From Spirochaetales bacterium (lineage in GTDB: Bacteria; Spirochaetota; Spirochaetia; SPDA01): DNA of 6,516 nt. The translations under genes and the position numbers were made by a program. Positions within the stretch are counted from its first letter, which is position 1; each line of letters opens with the position of its first letter. The DNA lies in assembly GCA_004525155.1 (NCBI GenBank), contig SPDA01000108.1, positions 1 through 6,516 of the forward strand. The letters are read 5' to 3'. Under the pieces are notes generated by a model. That model was not told the origin of the DNA and searched no databases. It saw nothing but the letters and a program-made list of their open reading frames with translations. Below, one piece after another: positions 1 to 6,516 of the stretch.

Positions 1-16
1 AAATGGAGGAGATATT

Positions 17-1360
17 ATGAAACGAATCTGGACAGTACTTCTGGCGCTCACCCTCGTTTTAACGCTTGCGTCGTTTGTCATGGCAGGCGGAAAACAGGAA
101 ACGGCGCCGGCAAAAACCGAACCTGCTAAGGCGGAACCTGCTGAAACTGCCAAACCTGTTGCAAAGATCGTGGTAAAAACCATGGCTTACGGCGACAATT
201 CAAACCCGGAAGGTGTCAACTGGTTGCGCATTGTGGACGCGTTTGAAAAAGCGAACCCCACCATCGACATCGATTTCGAGATGCTCTACGATGAGACCTA
301 CCATCAGAAGGTCGTCGCCAGGCTCGCGGGTGGCGATGTACCCCATTTGGCGTATATGGGTGCCGATGCACGCTGGGGCGCTCCATGGAAAGAAGCGGGT
401 CAGCAGTTTGATCATAAATCCTACATGGATACCAATTACTACGATCTCTCCCTGGTTCCTCCCATGGGATCGAACGGCGAAATCTGGGAAATACCCCTCG
501 GCACTTCGAACATCACCACAGTGCTATATATGAATGAAACCCTAGTGAAATCTCTTGGTTTCACCGCTCCCAAAACCTACGCCGACATCGTCGCCATGGT
601 ACCTGCTGCCAAGGCCAAGGGTCTGGATGTAATCTCCATTGACGGCGCGGACGGCTGGGCCTGGGGTTCCTGCCTCATGTCTGCCGTTATTGCACGCATG
701 TCCGGCGATCCTAAATGGGTATCCAAGGCTGTAGCGGGCCAGTATAAATTCACGGACCAGGCCTTTGTGGACTCGCTTGAATTTATCGCCACCATGCTGA
801 AAGACGGAGTAATCTCCCAGAAGTCCCTGCTGGTTGATTACGGCGCCAATCTTTCAAATTACAGCAACAGCAAGGCCCTCTTCATGGTCCAGGGCCAGTG
901 GATTGCGGGCAGTATCGAGAACCCGGATGTCGCCAACAACACCCTCATGATGGCATGGCCGAAATTGCCGGGAGAGAAAGCCGCAACAGCCGGTTCTGTT
1001 GCAGCGGCAATCCAAGTCGGTTACGGGATAACAAAAGCCGGCGCCGCGGATCCAAAGGTCCGGGACGCCGCGCTCAAATTTATTCAGTACTTCTATAGCG
1101 AGCCGGAAACCACACAGCGACTGAGAGACGGCGCCATAGTGGCTCCCATCCTGAAAAACTACAAGGTGCCCGACGATCTGCCCCGACTCGTCAAGCAGAA
1201 AGTGGGACTTGCGAAGGCAGCCATGAGCACCGATGTAATAGACGCTTTTTTAAGCGGAGCTCCGAACGACGCCCTTAACGCCGGTATGCAGAAGATAGTA
1301 GCCGGCCAGGCAACGGCAAAAGATATTGCTGCAGAGGTGGAAAAACTTTTCCGGAAGTAA
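17..1360 (+). CDS. CUT1-type ABC transporter extracellular sugar-binding protein
   Basis: This protein of 447 residues is the substrate-capturing subunit of a sugar ABC importer, acting outside the cytoplasmic membrane. The ATG follows a good Shine-Dalgarno sequence, GGAGGA at 5-10, with 6-base spacing. Residues 1-23 form a signal peptide (MKR, a hydrophobic stretch, then SFVMA before GG). There is no lipobox cysteine, so signal peptidase I cleavage near A23/G24 is inferred. Residues 25-50 are a low-complexity Ala/Pro/Lys/Glu linker with a repeated GAACCTGCT element in the DNA. The mature part has the family 1 solute-binding pattern: a segment like FEKANPTIDIDFEM (about 76-89), then VVARLAGGDVPHLAYMG, a central NGEIWEIPLG region and a C-terminal ALKFIQYFYSEPETTQR region. 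The length is typical of the family. Two permease genes follow in the same direction, supporting the role. The sugar cannot be read from the sequence; fucI nearby hints at fucose or a fucosylated glycan. Confidence 0.93.
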   Translation: MKRIWTVLLALTLVLTLASFVMAGGKQETAPAKTEPAKAEPAETAKPVAKIVVKTMAYGDNSNPEGVNWLRIVDAFEKANPTIDIDFEMLYDETYHQKVVARLAGGDVPHLAYMGADARWGAPWKEAGQQFDHKSYMDTNYYDLSLVPPMGSNGEIWEIPLGTSNITTVLYMNETLVKSLGFTAPKTYADIVAMVPAAKAKGLDVISIDGADGWAWGSCLMSAVIARMSGDPKWVSKAVAGQYKFTDQAFVDSLEFIATMLKDGVISQKSLLVDYGANLSNYSNSKALFMVQGQWIAGSIENPDVANNTLMMAWPKLPGEKAATAGSVAAAIQVGYGITKAGAADPKVRDAALKFIQYFYSEPETTQRLRDGAIVAPILKNYKVPDDLPRLVKQKVGLAKAAMSTDVIDAFLSGAPNDALNAGMQKIVAGQATAKDIAAEVEKLFRK

Positions 1361-1385
1361 TACATTCTTATTGATGGTTTAACAA

Positions 1386-1407
1386 GGGGGGGGGCTATCC
1401 CCCCCCC
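1386..1407 (+). terminator. G9/C9 intercistronic hairpin after the binding-protein gene
   Basis: Nine G (1386-1394), a CTAT loop (1395-1398) and nine C (1399-1407) form a perfect 9-bp all-GC stem. AAC at 1381-1383 can extend it by pairing with GTT at 1408-1410, across a two-base bulge. It starts 25 bases after the binding-protein stop and ends before the permease start. Only a weak T-rich stretch (GTTTATT) follows, so it is probably a partial terminator or an mRNA 3'-end stabiliser rather than a full stop. In sugar ABC operons such as malE-malF, similar intercistronic structures let the binding protein be made in excess over the permeases. That role here is inferred. Confidence 0.65.
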
Positions 1408-1444
1408 GTTTATTCCGGTGCGGCATGAGTTGACGCACCTGTCT

Positions 1445-1449
1445 GGAGG
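1445..1449 (+). promoter_or_regulatory. Ribosome binding site that selects a GTG start for the MalF-like permease
   Basis: GGAGG lies 4 bases upstream of GTG at 1454. An earlier in-frame GTG at 1418 has no Shine-Dalgarno sequence and would add 12 hydrophilic residues, so 1454 is preferred. The 4-base spacing is slightly short. Confidence 0.65.
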
Positions 1450-1453
1450 CTCC

Positions 1454-2368
1454 GTGAAAGAACGTGACCGCCGAGCGCTCATTCCGTACTTTGGATTTGT
1501 CGCACCGGGGCTTCTGGTTTATCTGTTCATTGTCGCTTACCCCGTACTCTATTCCTTATGGCTCAGTGTTAGCAATTTTAACCCCAACCGGGGGGGGGCC
1601 TGGAATTTTGTCGGTTTGCAGCAGTACAAGACCATGGTGCAGGATCCCAAGTTCTGGCATGCCTTGAAAAACAACCTGACTGTTGTAGGAGTCTCGATAT
1701 TCGGTCAGATCCCCCTCGGTTTTATTCTTGCCTACATTCTTTATCGCAAACTGGTGAGGGCGCGCTATTTTTTTCAATCCATGGTATTTTTTCCCCATTT
1801 TCTTTCCACCATCGTGATAGGCACCCTGTGGAAGAGGCTGTTCCAGGCCGACGGACCGGTGGCCCGGCTTATTCAGCTTGTTTCAGGCGACCCGGCGGCG
1901 CAGTTCGACCTGATGCTCAATTCAAAGACAGTCATGTATCCTATCGGTTTCGCCCTTATCTGGATGTATACGGGTCTGTACATGATTATCTTTCTCGCCA
2001 ACCTTCAAAAAATAGATACGAATATGATAGAAGCCGCGAAGATTGACGGGGCCTCGGAATCGCAGATTTTCTTCAGGATAATAGTTCCGCTTCTTGCCGG
2101 CACCATACTAGTGTCTTCAACCCTCGCCATCGCGGGATCGCTGCGCGGTTTCGATCTGATATTTGCCATAACAACTCAGGGCCTCGTGCGGGACAATGCC
2201 ATGGTCCTCCCTGTTTTCATGTACCAGACCGCTTTCCAGGATTATTCGAACGATATGCGGTTTGCCTATGGTTCGGCCATTTCCAACGCGATTGTTTTTA
2301 TCAGCGTTACCCTCATTTTGCTGAGCAATTATATAGGCAAAAAACTTCGATCCGGCGAGGGGAATTAA
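1454..2368 (+). CDS. ABC sugar transporter permease, MalF/UgpA-like
   Basis: This integral membrane subunit of a CUT1 importer has 304 residues from the GTG start chosen by the upstream GGAGG; the GTG at 1418 would give 316. Six membrane segments are visible, at about residues 10-38, 74-97, 107-127, 160-182, 208-236 and 272-293. The cytoplasmic EAA loop, which docks on the ATPase, is clear at 193-215 (EAAKIDGASESQIFF, then RIIVPLLA). The segment WNFVGLQQYKTM (50-61), after the first helix, is characteristic of MalF/UgpA-type permeases. Codons 46-49 contain a run of nine G, a possible slippage site. The stop codon is one base before the next permease start, so the two genes are probably translationally coupled and their products form a heterodimer. 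The substrate is not identifiable. Confidence 0.93.
   Translation: MKERDRRALIPYFGFVAPGLLVYLFIVAYPVLYSLWLSVSNFNPNRGGAWNFVGLQQYKTMVQDPKFWHALKNNLTVVGVSIFGQIPLGFILAYILYRKLVRARYFFQSMVFFPHFLSTIVIGTLWKRLFQADGPVARLIQLVSGDPAAQFDLMLNSKTVMYPIGFALIWMYTGLYMIIFLANLQKIDTNMIEAAKIDGASESQIFFRIIVPLLAGTILVSSTLAIAGSLRGFDLIFAITTQGLVRDNAMVLPVFMYQTAFQDYSNDMRFAYGSAISNAIVFISVTLILLSNYIGKKLRSGEGN
1590..1598 (+). repeat. Homopolymeric G9 tract inside the permease gene
   Basis: Nine consecutive G span codons 46-49 (Arg-Gly-Gly-Ala) of the MalF-like permease, in the extracytoplasmic loop after the first helix. Losing one G would shift to a frame that stops at 1667; gaining one would shift to a frame that stops at 2046. 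Both would remove an intact EAA loop and the last membrane helices. As given, the frame is intact. Confidence 0.9.
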
Positions 2369-2369
2369 A

Positions 2370-3485
2370 ATGGAAGATTCAGAACGCCTGGGCCAAAAAA
2401 GAACTTCTTCTTCTCCTGTCGGAAGAATAATTTCCTATGTCATCTTGATCACATGGGCCCTGATAACGGTACTGCCGCTTTTCTGGATGCTGTATTCTTC
2501 CTTTAAATCAAACGATGAGCTTATTACCAACGTCTATGCCCTCCCGCATGATTTATTCGACAACAAGGAGGATGAATACGTCGTTATCCCTGCTTCGCTG
2601 AACGTTATCCTGCCCTATGACCCGGAGGTCGATACCCGCGAGCGGCTCATCATCGAATCCGCCACCATATCGCCGGGGAGAAGATTGATGCTCCACTTTC
2701 TGTTGAAAGAAGACCTTCCTCCGGAAATCGCAAGCCTTCAGCCGGGCGACACGCTTAAGGTTTCACAGTTGCCGAAACCCTTAAGAATCAGGATCGGCCT
2801 AGCGACGGTCTGGTTCAATTATATCGCCGCTTTTGACCGGGGCGATCTCGGCATAAAATTCATCAACAGTATTGCCTATGCGGGAATATCGACATTCTGC
2901 ATTATCCTTTTCAGCCTGATGATCAGCTTCGCCCTGAGTAAAATGCCTTTTAAAAAATTGTCGGTTTTTATCATGGGGCTCATCGGCCTGGGATGCCTAA
3001 TCAGCATCCAGTCCGTCATCATCCCCCTTTTCCTGTTGCTGAGTTCCGTGGGCTTAACCGACACGCGCATCGGCATCATGCTGGTATATACCGCTTTCGG
3101 GCTGCCTCTGGCGGTACTCCTGTCTACACAGTTCATGCGGGGGTTGCCGGACAGTCTGATCGAGTCTGCCTATATGGACGGGGCTACTAATTTAAGGGCC
3201 TTCAGAAGTATTATTGTACCAATGTGCGCGCCGGTAATACTTACGGTAAGCATTATTAGCGCCTTAGGGATTTGGAACGAATTCTTGCTGGTCTTGGTGC
3301 TGGCAAGCAAAGAGTTGACAAAATCACTCCCGGTGGGCGTGTATTCTTTTACCAGCCTCATGGGCACGCAGATGGGATGGCAGATGGCGGCTCTGACGAT
3401 TGCAACGATTCCCGTCATGATAATCTATCTGATTTTCAATAAAACGCTGACAAAGGGCGTCGTTGCCGGCGCTGTCAAGGGTTGA
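2370..3485 (+). CDS. ABC sugar transporter permease, MalG/UgpE-like, with an extra extracytoplasmic domain
   Basis: This is the second membrane subunit of the CUT1 importer, with 371 residues. The ATG lies one base after the previous stop and is preceded by GAGGGG (2357-2362) at 7-base spacing. Membrane helices are visible at about residues 20-42, 163-187, 197-225, 232-254, 284-310 and 337-357. The EAA loop is at 265-288 (ESAYMDGATNLRAFRSIIVP). The C-terminal end KGVVAGAVKG is typical of MalG-type proteins. MalG-type permeases are usually about 270-300 residues; the excess lies in residues 64-146, between the family-typical SFKSNDELITNVYALP (44-59) and WFNYIAAFDRGDLG (148-161). This insert is polar, alternates short hydrophobic stretches as in beta strands, and should face outward. 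It may contact the binding protein, but that is inferred. No ATPase gene follows. Confidence 0.93.
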   Translation: MEDSERLGQKRTSSSPVGRIISYVILITWALITVLPLFWMLYSSFKSNDELITNVYALPHDLFDNKEDEYVVIPASLNVILPYDPEVDTRERLIIESATISPGRRLMLHFLLKEDLPPEIASLQPGDTLKVSQLPKPLRIRIGLATVWFNYIAAFDRGDLGIKFINSIAYAGISTFCIILFSLMISFALSKMPFKKLSVFIMGLIGLGCLISIQSVIIPLFLLLSSVGLTDTRIGIMLVYTAFGLPLAVLLSTQFMRGLPDSLIESAYMDGATNLRAFRSIIVPMCAPVILTVSIISALGIWNEFLLVLVLASKELTKSLPVGVYSFTSLMGTQMGWQMAALTIATIPVMIIYLIFNKTLTKGVVAGAVKG

Positions 3486-3505
3486 CCTACCGGCTTTAAA
3501 GCATT

Positions 3506-3549
3506 AAAAAAGCCCGCTGAATACCGTCGCCGTTTCCGGTGAGGTATCC
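3506..3549 (-). terminator. Possible terminator of fucI in the convergent gap
   Basis: Read on the minus strand, GGATACC (3549-3543) can pair with GGTATTC (3525-3519) with one G-U pair, and an inner CCG-GAAA-CGG mini-hairpin lies in the loop. A T6 run (3511-3506) follows after a 7-base gap. The gap is longer than in a classical intrinsic terminator, so the call is tentative. CAGCGG next to the T run could alternatively pair with CCGCTG near the fucI 3' end. The plus strand offers only a weak GGCTTT/AAAGCC stem (3492-3514) with no T tail, so no convincing terminator is visible for the transporter genes. Confidence 0.35.
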
Positions 3550-3576
3550 AACAGGCATAAGAATCGTTGTTTGTGA

Positions 3577-5388
3577 TTACCCGTACAGCGGCCCGAAATT
3601 GGAACAGGCACGGTAGTCGGCGCCTTCCGGGTCCATGCCGAAGGCGGCCCAGGCGCTGGGACGGTAGATTTTTTCCGCGGCAACATTGTGCATGCTTACG
3701 GGGATGCGCAGGACGGCCGCTAAACTCAGGAAATCCGCGCCCACATGACCGTAGCAGACGGACCCGTGGTTGGCTCCCCAGTTTGCCATAACGGAATACA
3801 CATCGTTAAAAGGAGTCTTTCCGGTAAGTATAGGCGCGAACCAGGTCGAGGGCCAGGTCGGGCTGGTGCGGCTGTCGAGTTTTTCATGCACGTCCATCGG
3901 CAGTTCCACGGTGTATCCTTCCGCCAGCTGAAGAACCGGTCCCAGTCCCTTGATGTAGTTCATGCGCGTCATGGTTACGGGCATGCCGCCCTTGGTAAGA
4001 AAGTCCGAGGAATACCCGCCGCCCCGGAAGTATCCGGTGTCCGCCGTCCTGAAGAGGGTGGCATCGAGGCATCTGCCCGCTTCTTCCGGTGTTATCTCCC
4101 AGTAGGGTTTGAGGGCAGGTTTGCCGTTTACCATGCATTCCCCGGTACCGTCGAGGCTCGCCGAGCCGGAATTGATAAGGTGGATAATGCCGTGCTGGGC
4201 ATGGCCGGTAAGCGCCTTGCCCGTGACGCGCTTTACAGCATCGGGGCTCCAGTAGGTGCGCACGTCCGCGAAGATCTGGGCCGTGCCGGTTAAAAGGTGG
4301 CCGAAAAGCATGGCGACACCGTTCATGGCATCGTTTTCAGTGGCGAAAACAAAAGACTCGCGCAGGCCGTTCCAGTCGAAGGAGGAATTGAGGAAGGTCT
4401 CTGTAAAATCCCCGTTGGGATAGTGGTCCGTCCACTGCCTCTGCCCCTGAAAACCGCCGGCAATGGCATTGTGGCCAAGCGCTTCTTCCGCGAATCCCAG
4501 GGCTTTGAGCCTGGGGTTGCCTATCATGAGGTCCCTGCAGATAAGAGTCATTTTTACGACAAATTCCCAGTCTTCTTTTTTCTCCGCCGCTGAGCGCTGC
4601 GCCGCCGGGGCGTTCAGGTCTTCTCCCTCTCTGCAGTTCTTTTTTATCCAGGCGAGGGCTTTTGCATACTCTTCTTTATCGTAGATGCCGCGGTCGATTC
4701 TCCGCTTGATTTCCGTCATGTCCACATATTCATTCCGCATGCCCAGATATTCCTGGAAAAAATCTTCCTTTACTATGGATCCTGCAATACCCATGGATAC
4801 GGACCCGACGGAAAGATAGGATGTTCCCCGCATGGAGGCGGCCGCAAGGCCGGCGCGGGCGAAACGAAGGAATTTTTCCTTAACATCCGATGGAATCGAA
4901 GTGTCCTGTGCGTCCTGCACATCTTTGCCGTAGATGCTGAAGGCCGGCAGTCCCTTCTGGCTGTGGGCGGACAGTACGGCAGCGAGATACACCGCCCCGG
5001 GCCGCTCGGTGCCGTTGAAACCCCATACTGCCTTGGGCGTGTGAGGATCCATGTCCATGGTTTCGGAACCGTAACACCAGCAGGGCGTGACGGTAATGGA
5101 AACGCCTACACCCTCCCGTCTGAACTTTTCTGCGCAGCGGGCCGCTTCAGCCACACCGCCGATGGTTGTGTCGGCTATAACGCATTCCACAGGCAGACCG
5201 TTCGGGTGCCTTACGTTTTCTGAAATCAGTTTCTGTACGCTTTTGGCCATGTTCATGGTCTGTGTTTCGAGTGATTCCCGGACGCCGCCTAATCTTCCGT
5301 CTATGGTAGGCCGAATGCCGATTTTTGGTAATTCCGTGTTAAGCCGGTTTACCGGCGGGTTCTGCTTCAATGAACCGAGATCTGCCAT
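3577..5388 (-). CDS. fucI: L-fucose isomerase
   Basis: FucI is a cytoplasmic Mn-dependent ketol isomerase converting L-fucose to L-fuculose; family members also act on D-arabinose. The protein has 603 residues against about 591 in Escherichia coli and aligns along its whole length from memory. Recognisable blocks are GIRPTIDGR (24-32), [20 protein letters not shown] (184-203), [16 protein letters not shown] (312-327), [11 protein letters not shown] (334-344), [16 protein letters not shown] (399-414), YFRGGGYSS (453-461), [19 protein letters not shown] (473-491) and [15 protein letters not shown] (575-589). The metal ligands equivalent to E. coli E337, D361 and H528 appear as E351, D375 and H548. 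The ATG at 5388 is chosen for its GAGGAGG site; the frame is open upstream to an ATG at 5487, but that extension covers the promoter and operator. The gene converges on the transporter operon, 91 bases away. No fuculokinase, aldolase or mutarotase gene lies in the window. Confidence 0.97.
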   Translation of the reverse strand: MADLGSLKQNPPVNRLNTELPKIGIRPTIDGRLGGVRESLETQTMNMAKSVQKLISENVRHPNGLPVECVIADTTIGGVAEAARCAEKFRREGVGVSITVTPCWCYGSETMDMDPHTPKAVWGFNGTERPGAVYLAAVLSAHSQKGLPAFSIYGKDVQDAQDTSIPSDVKEKFLRFARAGLAAASMRGTSYLSVGSVSMGIAGSIVKEDFFQEYLGMRNEYVDMTEIKRRIDRGIYDKEEYAKALAWIKKNCREGEDLNAPAAQRSAAEKKEDWEFVVKMTLICRDLMIGNPRLKALGFAEEALGHNAIAGGFQGQRQWTDHYPNGDFTETFLNSSFDWNGLRESFVFATENDAMNGVAMLFGHLLTGTAQIFADVRTYWSPDAVKRVTGKALTGHAQHGIIHLINSGSASLDGTGECMVNGKPALKPYWEITPEEAGRCLDATLFRTADTGYFRGGGYSSDFLTKGGMPVTMTRMNYIKGLGPVLQLAEGYTVELPMDVHEKLDSRTSPTWPSTWFAPILTGKTPFNDVYSVMANWGANHGSVCYGHVGADFLSLAAVLRIPVSMHNVAAEKIYRPSAWAAFGMDPEGADYRACSNFGPLYG

Positions 5389-5393
5389 ATGTT

Positions 5394-5400
5394 CCTCCTC
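5394..5400 (-). promoter_or_regulatory. Strong ribosome binding site of fucI
   Basis: On the minus strand, GAGGAGG lies 5 bases upstream of the ATG at 5388. It fixes the fucI start and excludes the in-frame ATG 99 bases upstream, which has no comparable site. Confidence 0.88.
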
Positions 5401-5402
5401 GT

Positions 5403-5422
5403 TTATGCAATCGATTGCATAA
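5403..5422 (-). promoter_or_regulatory. Perfect 20-bp palindromic operator of LacI-family type upstream of fucI
   Basis: TTATGCAATCGATTGCATAA is its own reverse complement over all 20 bases. Its 14-base core TGCAATCGATTGCA (5406-5419), with a central CG, fits the layout of LacI/GalR-family operators such as the cre-like TGnAAnCGnTTnCA. It lies between the inferred -10 box (5432-5437) and the ribosome binding site, about where transcription would begin, so a bound repressor would block initiation. The regulator gene is not in the window. Assignment to the LacI family is by motif shape only. Confidence 0.72.
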
Positions 5423-5431
5423 TGTGATGTT

Positions 5432-5460
5432 ATTTTACTCCTATCCGGCGGGGAATGCAA
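5432..5460 (-). promoter_or_regulatory. Sigma-70-type promoter of fucI
   Basis: On the minus strand, TTGCAT (5460-5455) and TAAAAT (5437-5432) are separated by exactly 17 bases. The -10 box matches the consensus at 5 of 6 positions and the -35 box at 3 of 6. The predicted start, near 5425, lies a few bases before the palindromic operator. The 5' leader would be about 35-40 bases. Confidence 0.6.
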
Positions 5461-5492
5461 GGGGAAAAGTTCATGGAATACGCACAAAAACT

Positions 5493-5521
5493 TTGCACAT
5501 TTGCCGTTTTCGGGGTATAGT
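5493..5521 (+). promoter_or_regulatory. Sigma-70-type promoter of the DUF4139-like gene
   Basis: TTGCAC (5493-5498) and TATAGT (5516-5521) are 17 bases apart, and the -10 box matches the consensus at 5 of 6 positions. Transcription would start near 5527-5529, at or next to the ATG, giving a leaderless or nearly leaderless mRNA. The promoter diverges from that of fucI; the two -35 boxes are about 32 bases apart. Confidence 0.5.
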
Positions 5522-5528
5522 TGTCAGT

Positions 5529-6516
5529 ATGAATAAGAAGAGAACTTTAGTCGCTGCAGTACTTTTAACGAGCATGATGATTACGGCGTCACTGCTGGGC
5601 GCGCAGGGAACAAGGGAGAGTACCATGAATTCAACCGAAGGGACCGCATCCTCCATTCCCCTTTCCAGGGTGATTCTTTATGTAAGCGGTGTGGGGTACT
5701 TTCAGCGTGAAGGAAAGGTTTCGGGCAATCAGGAAGTGGAACTGTCCTTTAAAAGTTCCGAGGTGAATGACCTTCTTAAAAGTCTGACTGTCCGCGATCT
5801 CGACGGCGGGCAGGTAACCGGGGTCACGTACGGTTCGCAGGACCCGGTGGAAAGGCGTCTTAAAAGTTTTGCGGTCAACCTGGCGGGCAACCCGGGGCTG
5901 GTGTCGATCCTGACCCAGCTTCGCGGAGAAGATGTTTCCCTTGCCGTGCCGGACCCCGTGGAAGGCCTCGTGGTCGGTGTCGAGACAAGAGCGGACAGCG
6001 AGGGCAAGCAGTTTCTATTCCTTAACATCCTTACCGCAGGCGGTGTGCGTTCCTTTCCGTTGAACGATATAAAGAACCTGAAATTTTTAAGCAGCCGGGT
6101 GGACAGCGAATTCCGCAAGGCCTTAAGTGTCATCGCCGAAAGCCACGATGTGGACAAAAAAACGATCCGCGTAGGCTTTACCGGCAGCGGTACCCGCCGG
6201 GTTTCCATGGGCTATCTCACAGAGGCCCCGGCCTGGAAGACCGCCTACCGGCTTGTGCTGGATGACAAAGGCGAACATTATCTGCAGGGGTGGGCTATCG
6301 TCGAAAATGCCACGGACGAGGACTGGAAGGACGTCTCCCTTTCCCTGGTAAGCGGTAGGCCCATCTCCTTTATCATGGACCTTTCAACGCCGCGCTATAT
6401 AAGCCGGCCAGTGGTGAGGCAGTCCACCGCCGCGGGTCCCGCGCCCCAGACGTACGACGATACGTTGAGCGGCAAAGGGGAAAAGGAAAAGGCTTATGCT
6501 CCGGCGCCGGCGCCGG
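5529..6516 (+). CDS. Exported DUF4139-like protein, 3' end beyond the window
   Basis: The reading frame stays open from 5529 to the window edge, giving 329 residues without a stop. Residues 1-26 look like a signal peptide (MNKKR, hydrophobic core, LLGAQ), so the product is probably periplasmic or envelope-associated. Residues 226-277 resemble the start of a DUF4139 domain: SMGYLTEAPAWKTAYRLVL, then WAIVENATDEDWKDVSLSL and SGRP. An N-terminal region (about 46-135) contains ILYVSGVGYFQREG, VNDLLKSLTVRD and a QLRGEDV block. An Ala/Pro-rich stretch begins at the cut end, with a CCGGCG repeat in the DNA. The biochemical role of the family is not established. No Shine-Dalgarno precedes ATG 5529. 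An in-frame ATG at 5625 has an AGGGAGAG site but would lose the signal peptide, so 5529 is preferred. No functional link to fucI is evident. Confidence 0.75.
   Translation, partial: MNKKRTLVAAVLLTSMMITASLLGAQGTRESTMNSTEGTASSIPLSRVILYVSGVGYFQREGKVSGNQEVELSFKSSEVNDLLKSLTVRDLDGGQVTGVTYGSQDPVERRLKSFAVNLAGNPGLVSILTQLRGEDVSLAVPDPVEGLVVGVETRADSEGKQFLFLNILTAGGVRSFPLNDIKNLKFLSSRVDSEFRKALSVIAESHDVDKKTIRVGFTGSGTRRVSMGYLTEAPAWKTAYRLVLDDKGEHYLQGWAIVENATDEDWKDVSLSLVSGRPISFIMDLSTPRYISRPVVRQSTAAGPAPQTYDDTLSGKGEKEKAYAPAPAP

Noticed and set aside
1418..1453. GTG at 1418 as the MalF-like permease start
   Set aside because: It has no Shine-Dalgarno, whereas GTG 1454 has GGAGG just upstream; the extra residues are not family-like.
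3745..4293. 182-codon open frame on the plus strand
   Set aside because: It lies wholly inside fucI on the opposite strand, resembles no known protein, and fucI is unmistakable.
5419..5440. Possible CRP-type site around TGTGAT upstream of fucI
   Set aside because: Only one half-site is present; the matching TCACA half at the right spacing is missing.
5389..5487. N-terminal extension of FucI by 33 residues from the ATG at 5487
   Set aside because: The stretch contains the predicted promoter, the operator palindrome and the fucI ribosome binding site, and FucI proteins begin near the shorter start.
5729..6208. 159-codon open frame on the minus strand
   Set aside because: It is a mirror of the DUF4139-like coding frame, with Ser/Arg/Thr-rich composition typical of antisense shadows.
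6498..6516. CCGGCG tandem repeat at the window end as a separate repeat element
   Set aside because: It encodes an in-frame Ala-Pro stretch of the DUF4139-like protein and is cut by the window edge, so its extent cannot be judged.

Overview
The window looks like part of a bacterial carbohydrate-utilisation region, probably from a spirochaete of the Treponema type. That guess rests on general resemblance: the style of the solute-binding protein leader (hydrophobic signal, then MAGGKQE and an Ala/Pro/Lys/Glu-rich linker) and the nearby DUF4139-like exported protein. No rRNA or other phylogenetic marker is present, so the taxon is inferred. There are no mobile elements, tRNAs, rRNAs or CRISPR arrays.

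Positions 17-3485 (+ strand) hold three genes of a CUT1-type (maltose/oligosaccharide-type) ABC sugar importer: an extracellular solute-binding protein, a MalF-like permease and a MalG-like permease. A perfect G9/C9 hairpin separates the binding-protein gene from the first permease gene, and the two permease genes are almost touching. No ATPase gene follows, so the system probably uses an ATPase encoded elsewhere. The MalG-like protein carries an extra segment of about 80 residues after its first membrane helix.

Positions 3577-5388 (- strand), converging on the transporter genes, encode a full-length L-fucose isomerase (FucI) with all three metal-binding residues in place. Its upstream region is well organised: a sigma-70-like promoter with 17-base spacing, a perfect 20-bp palindrome with a LacI-family operator core just downstream of the -10 box, and a strong Shine-Dalgarno sequence. 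This suggests sugar-dependent repression by a LacI-family regulator that is not in the window.

From 5529 to the end of the window (+ strand), divergent from fucI, runs the 5' part of a gene for an exported DUF4139-like protein. Its likely promoter lies so close to the ATG that the mRNA may be leaderless. The gene is cut by the window edge.

Together the transporter and FucI suggest uptake and isomerisation of L-fucose, D-arabinose or a fucose-containing oligosaccharide. The transporter substrate is inferred only from this neighbourhood.
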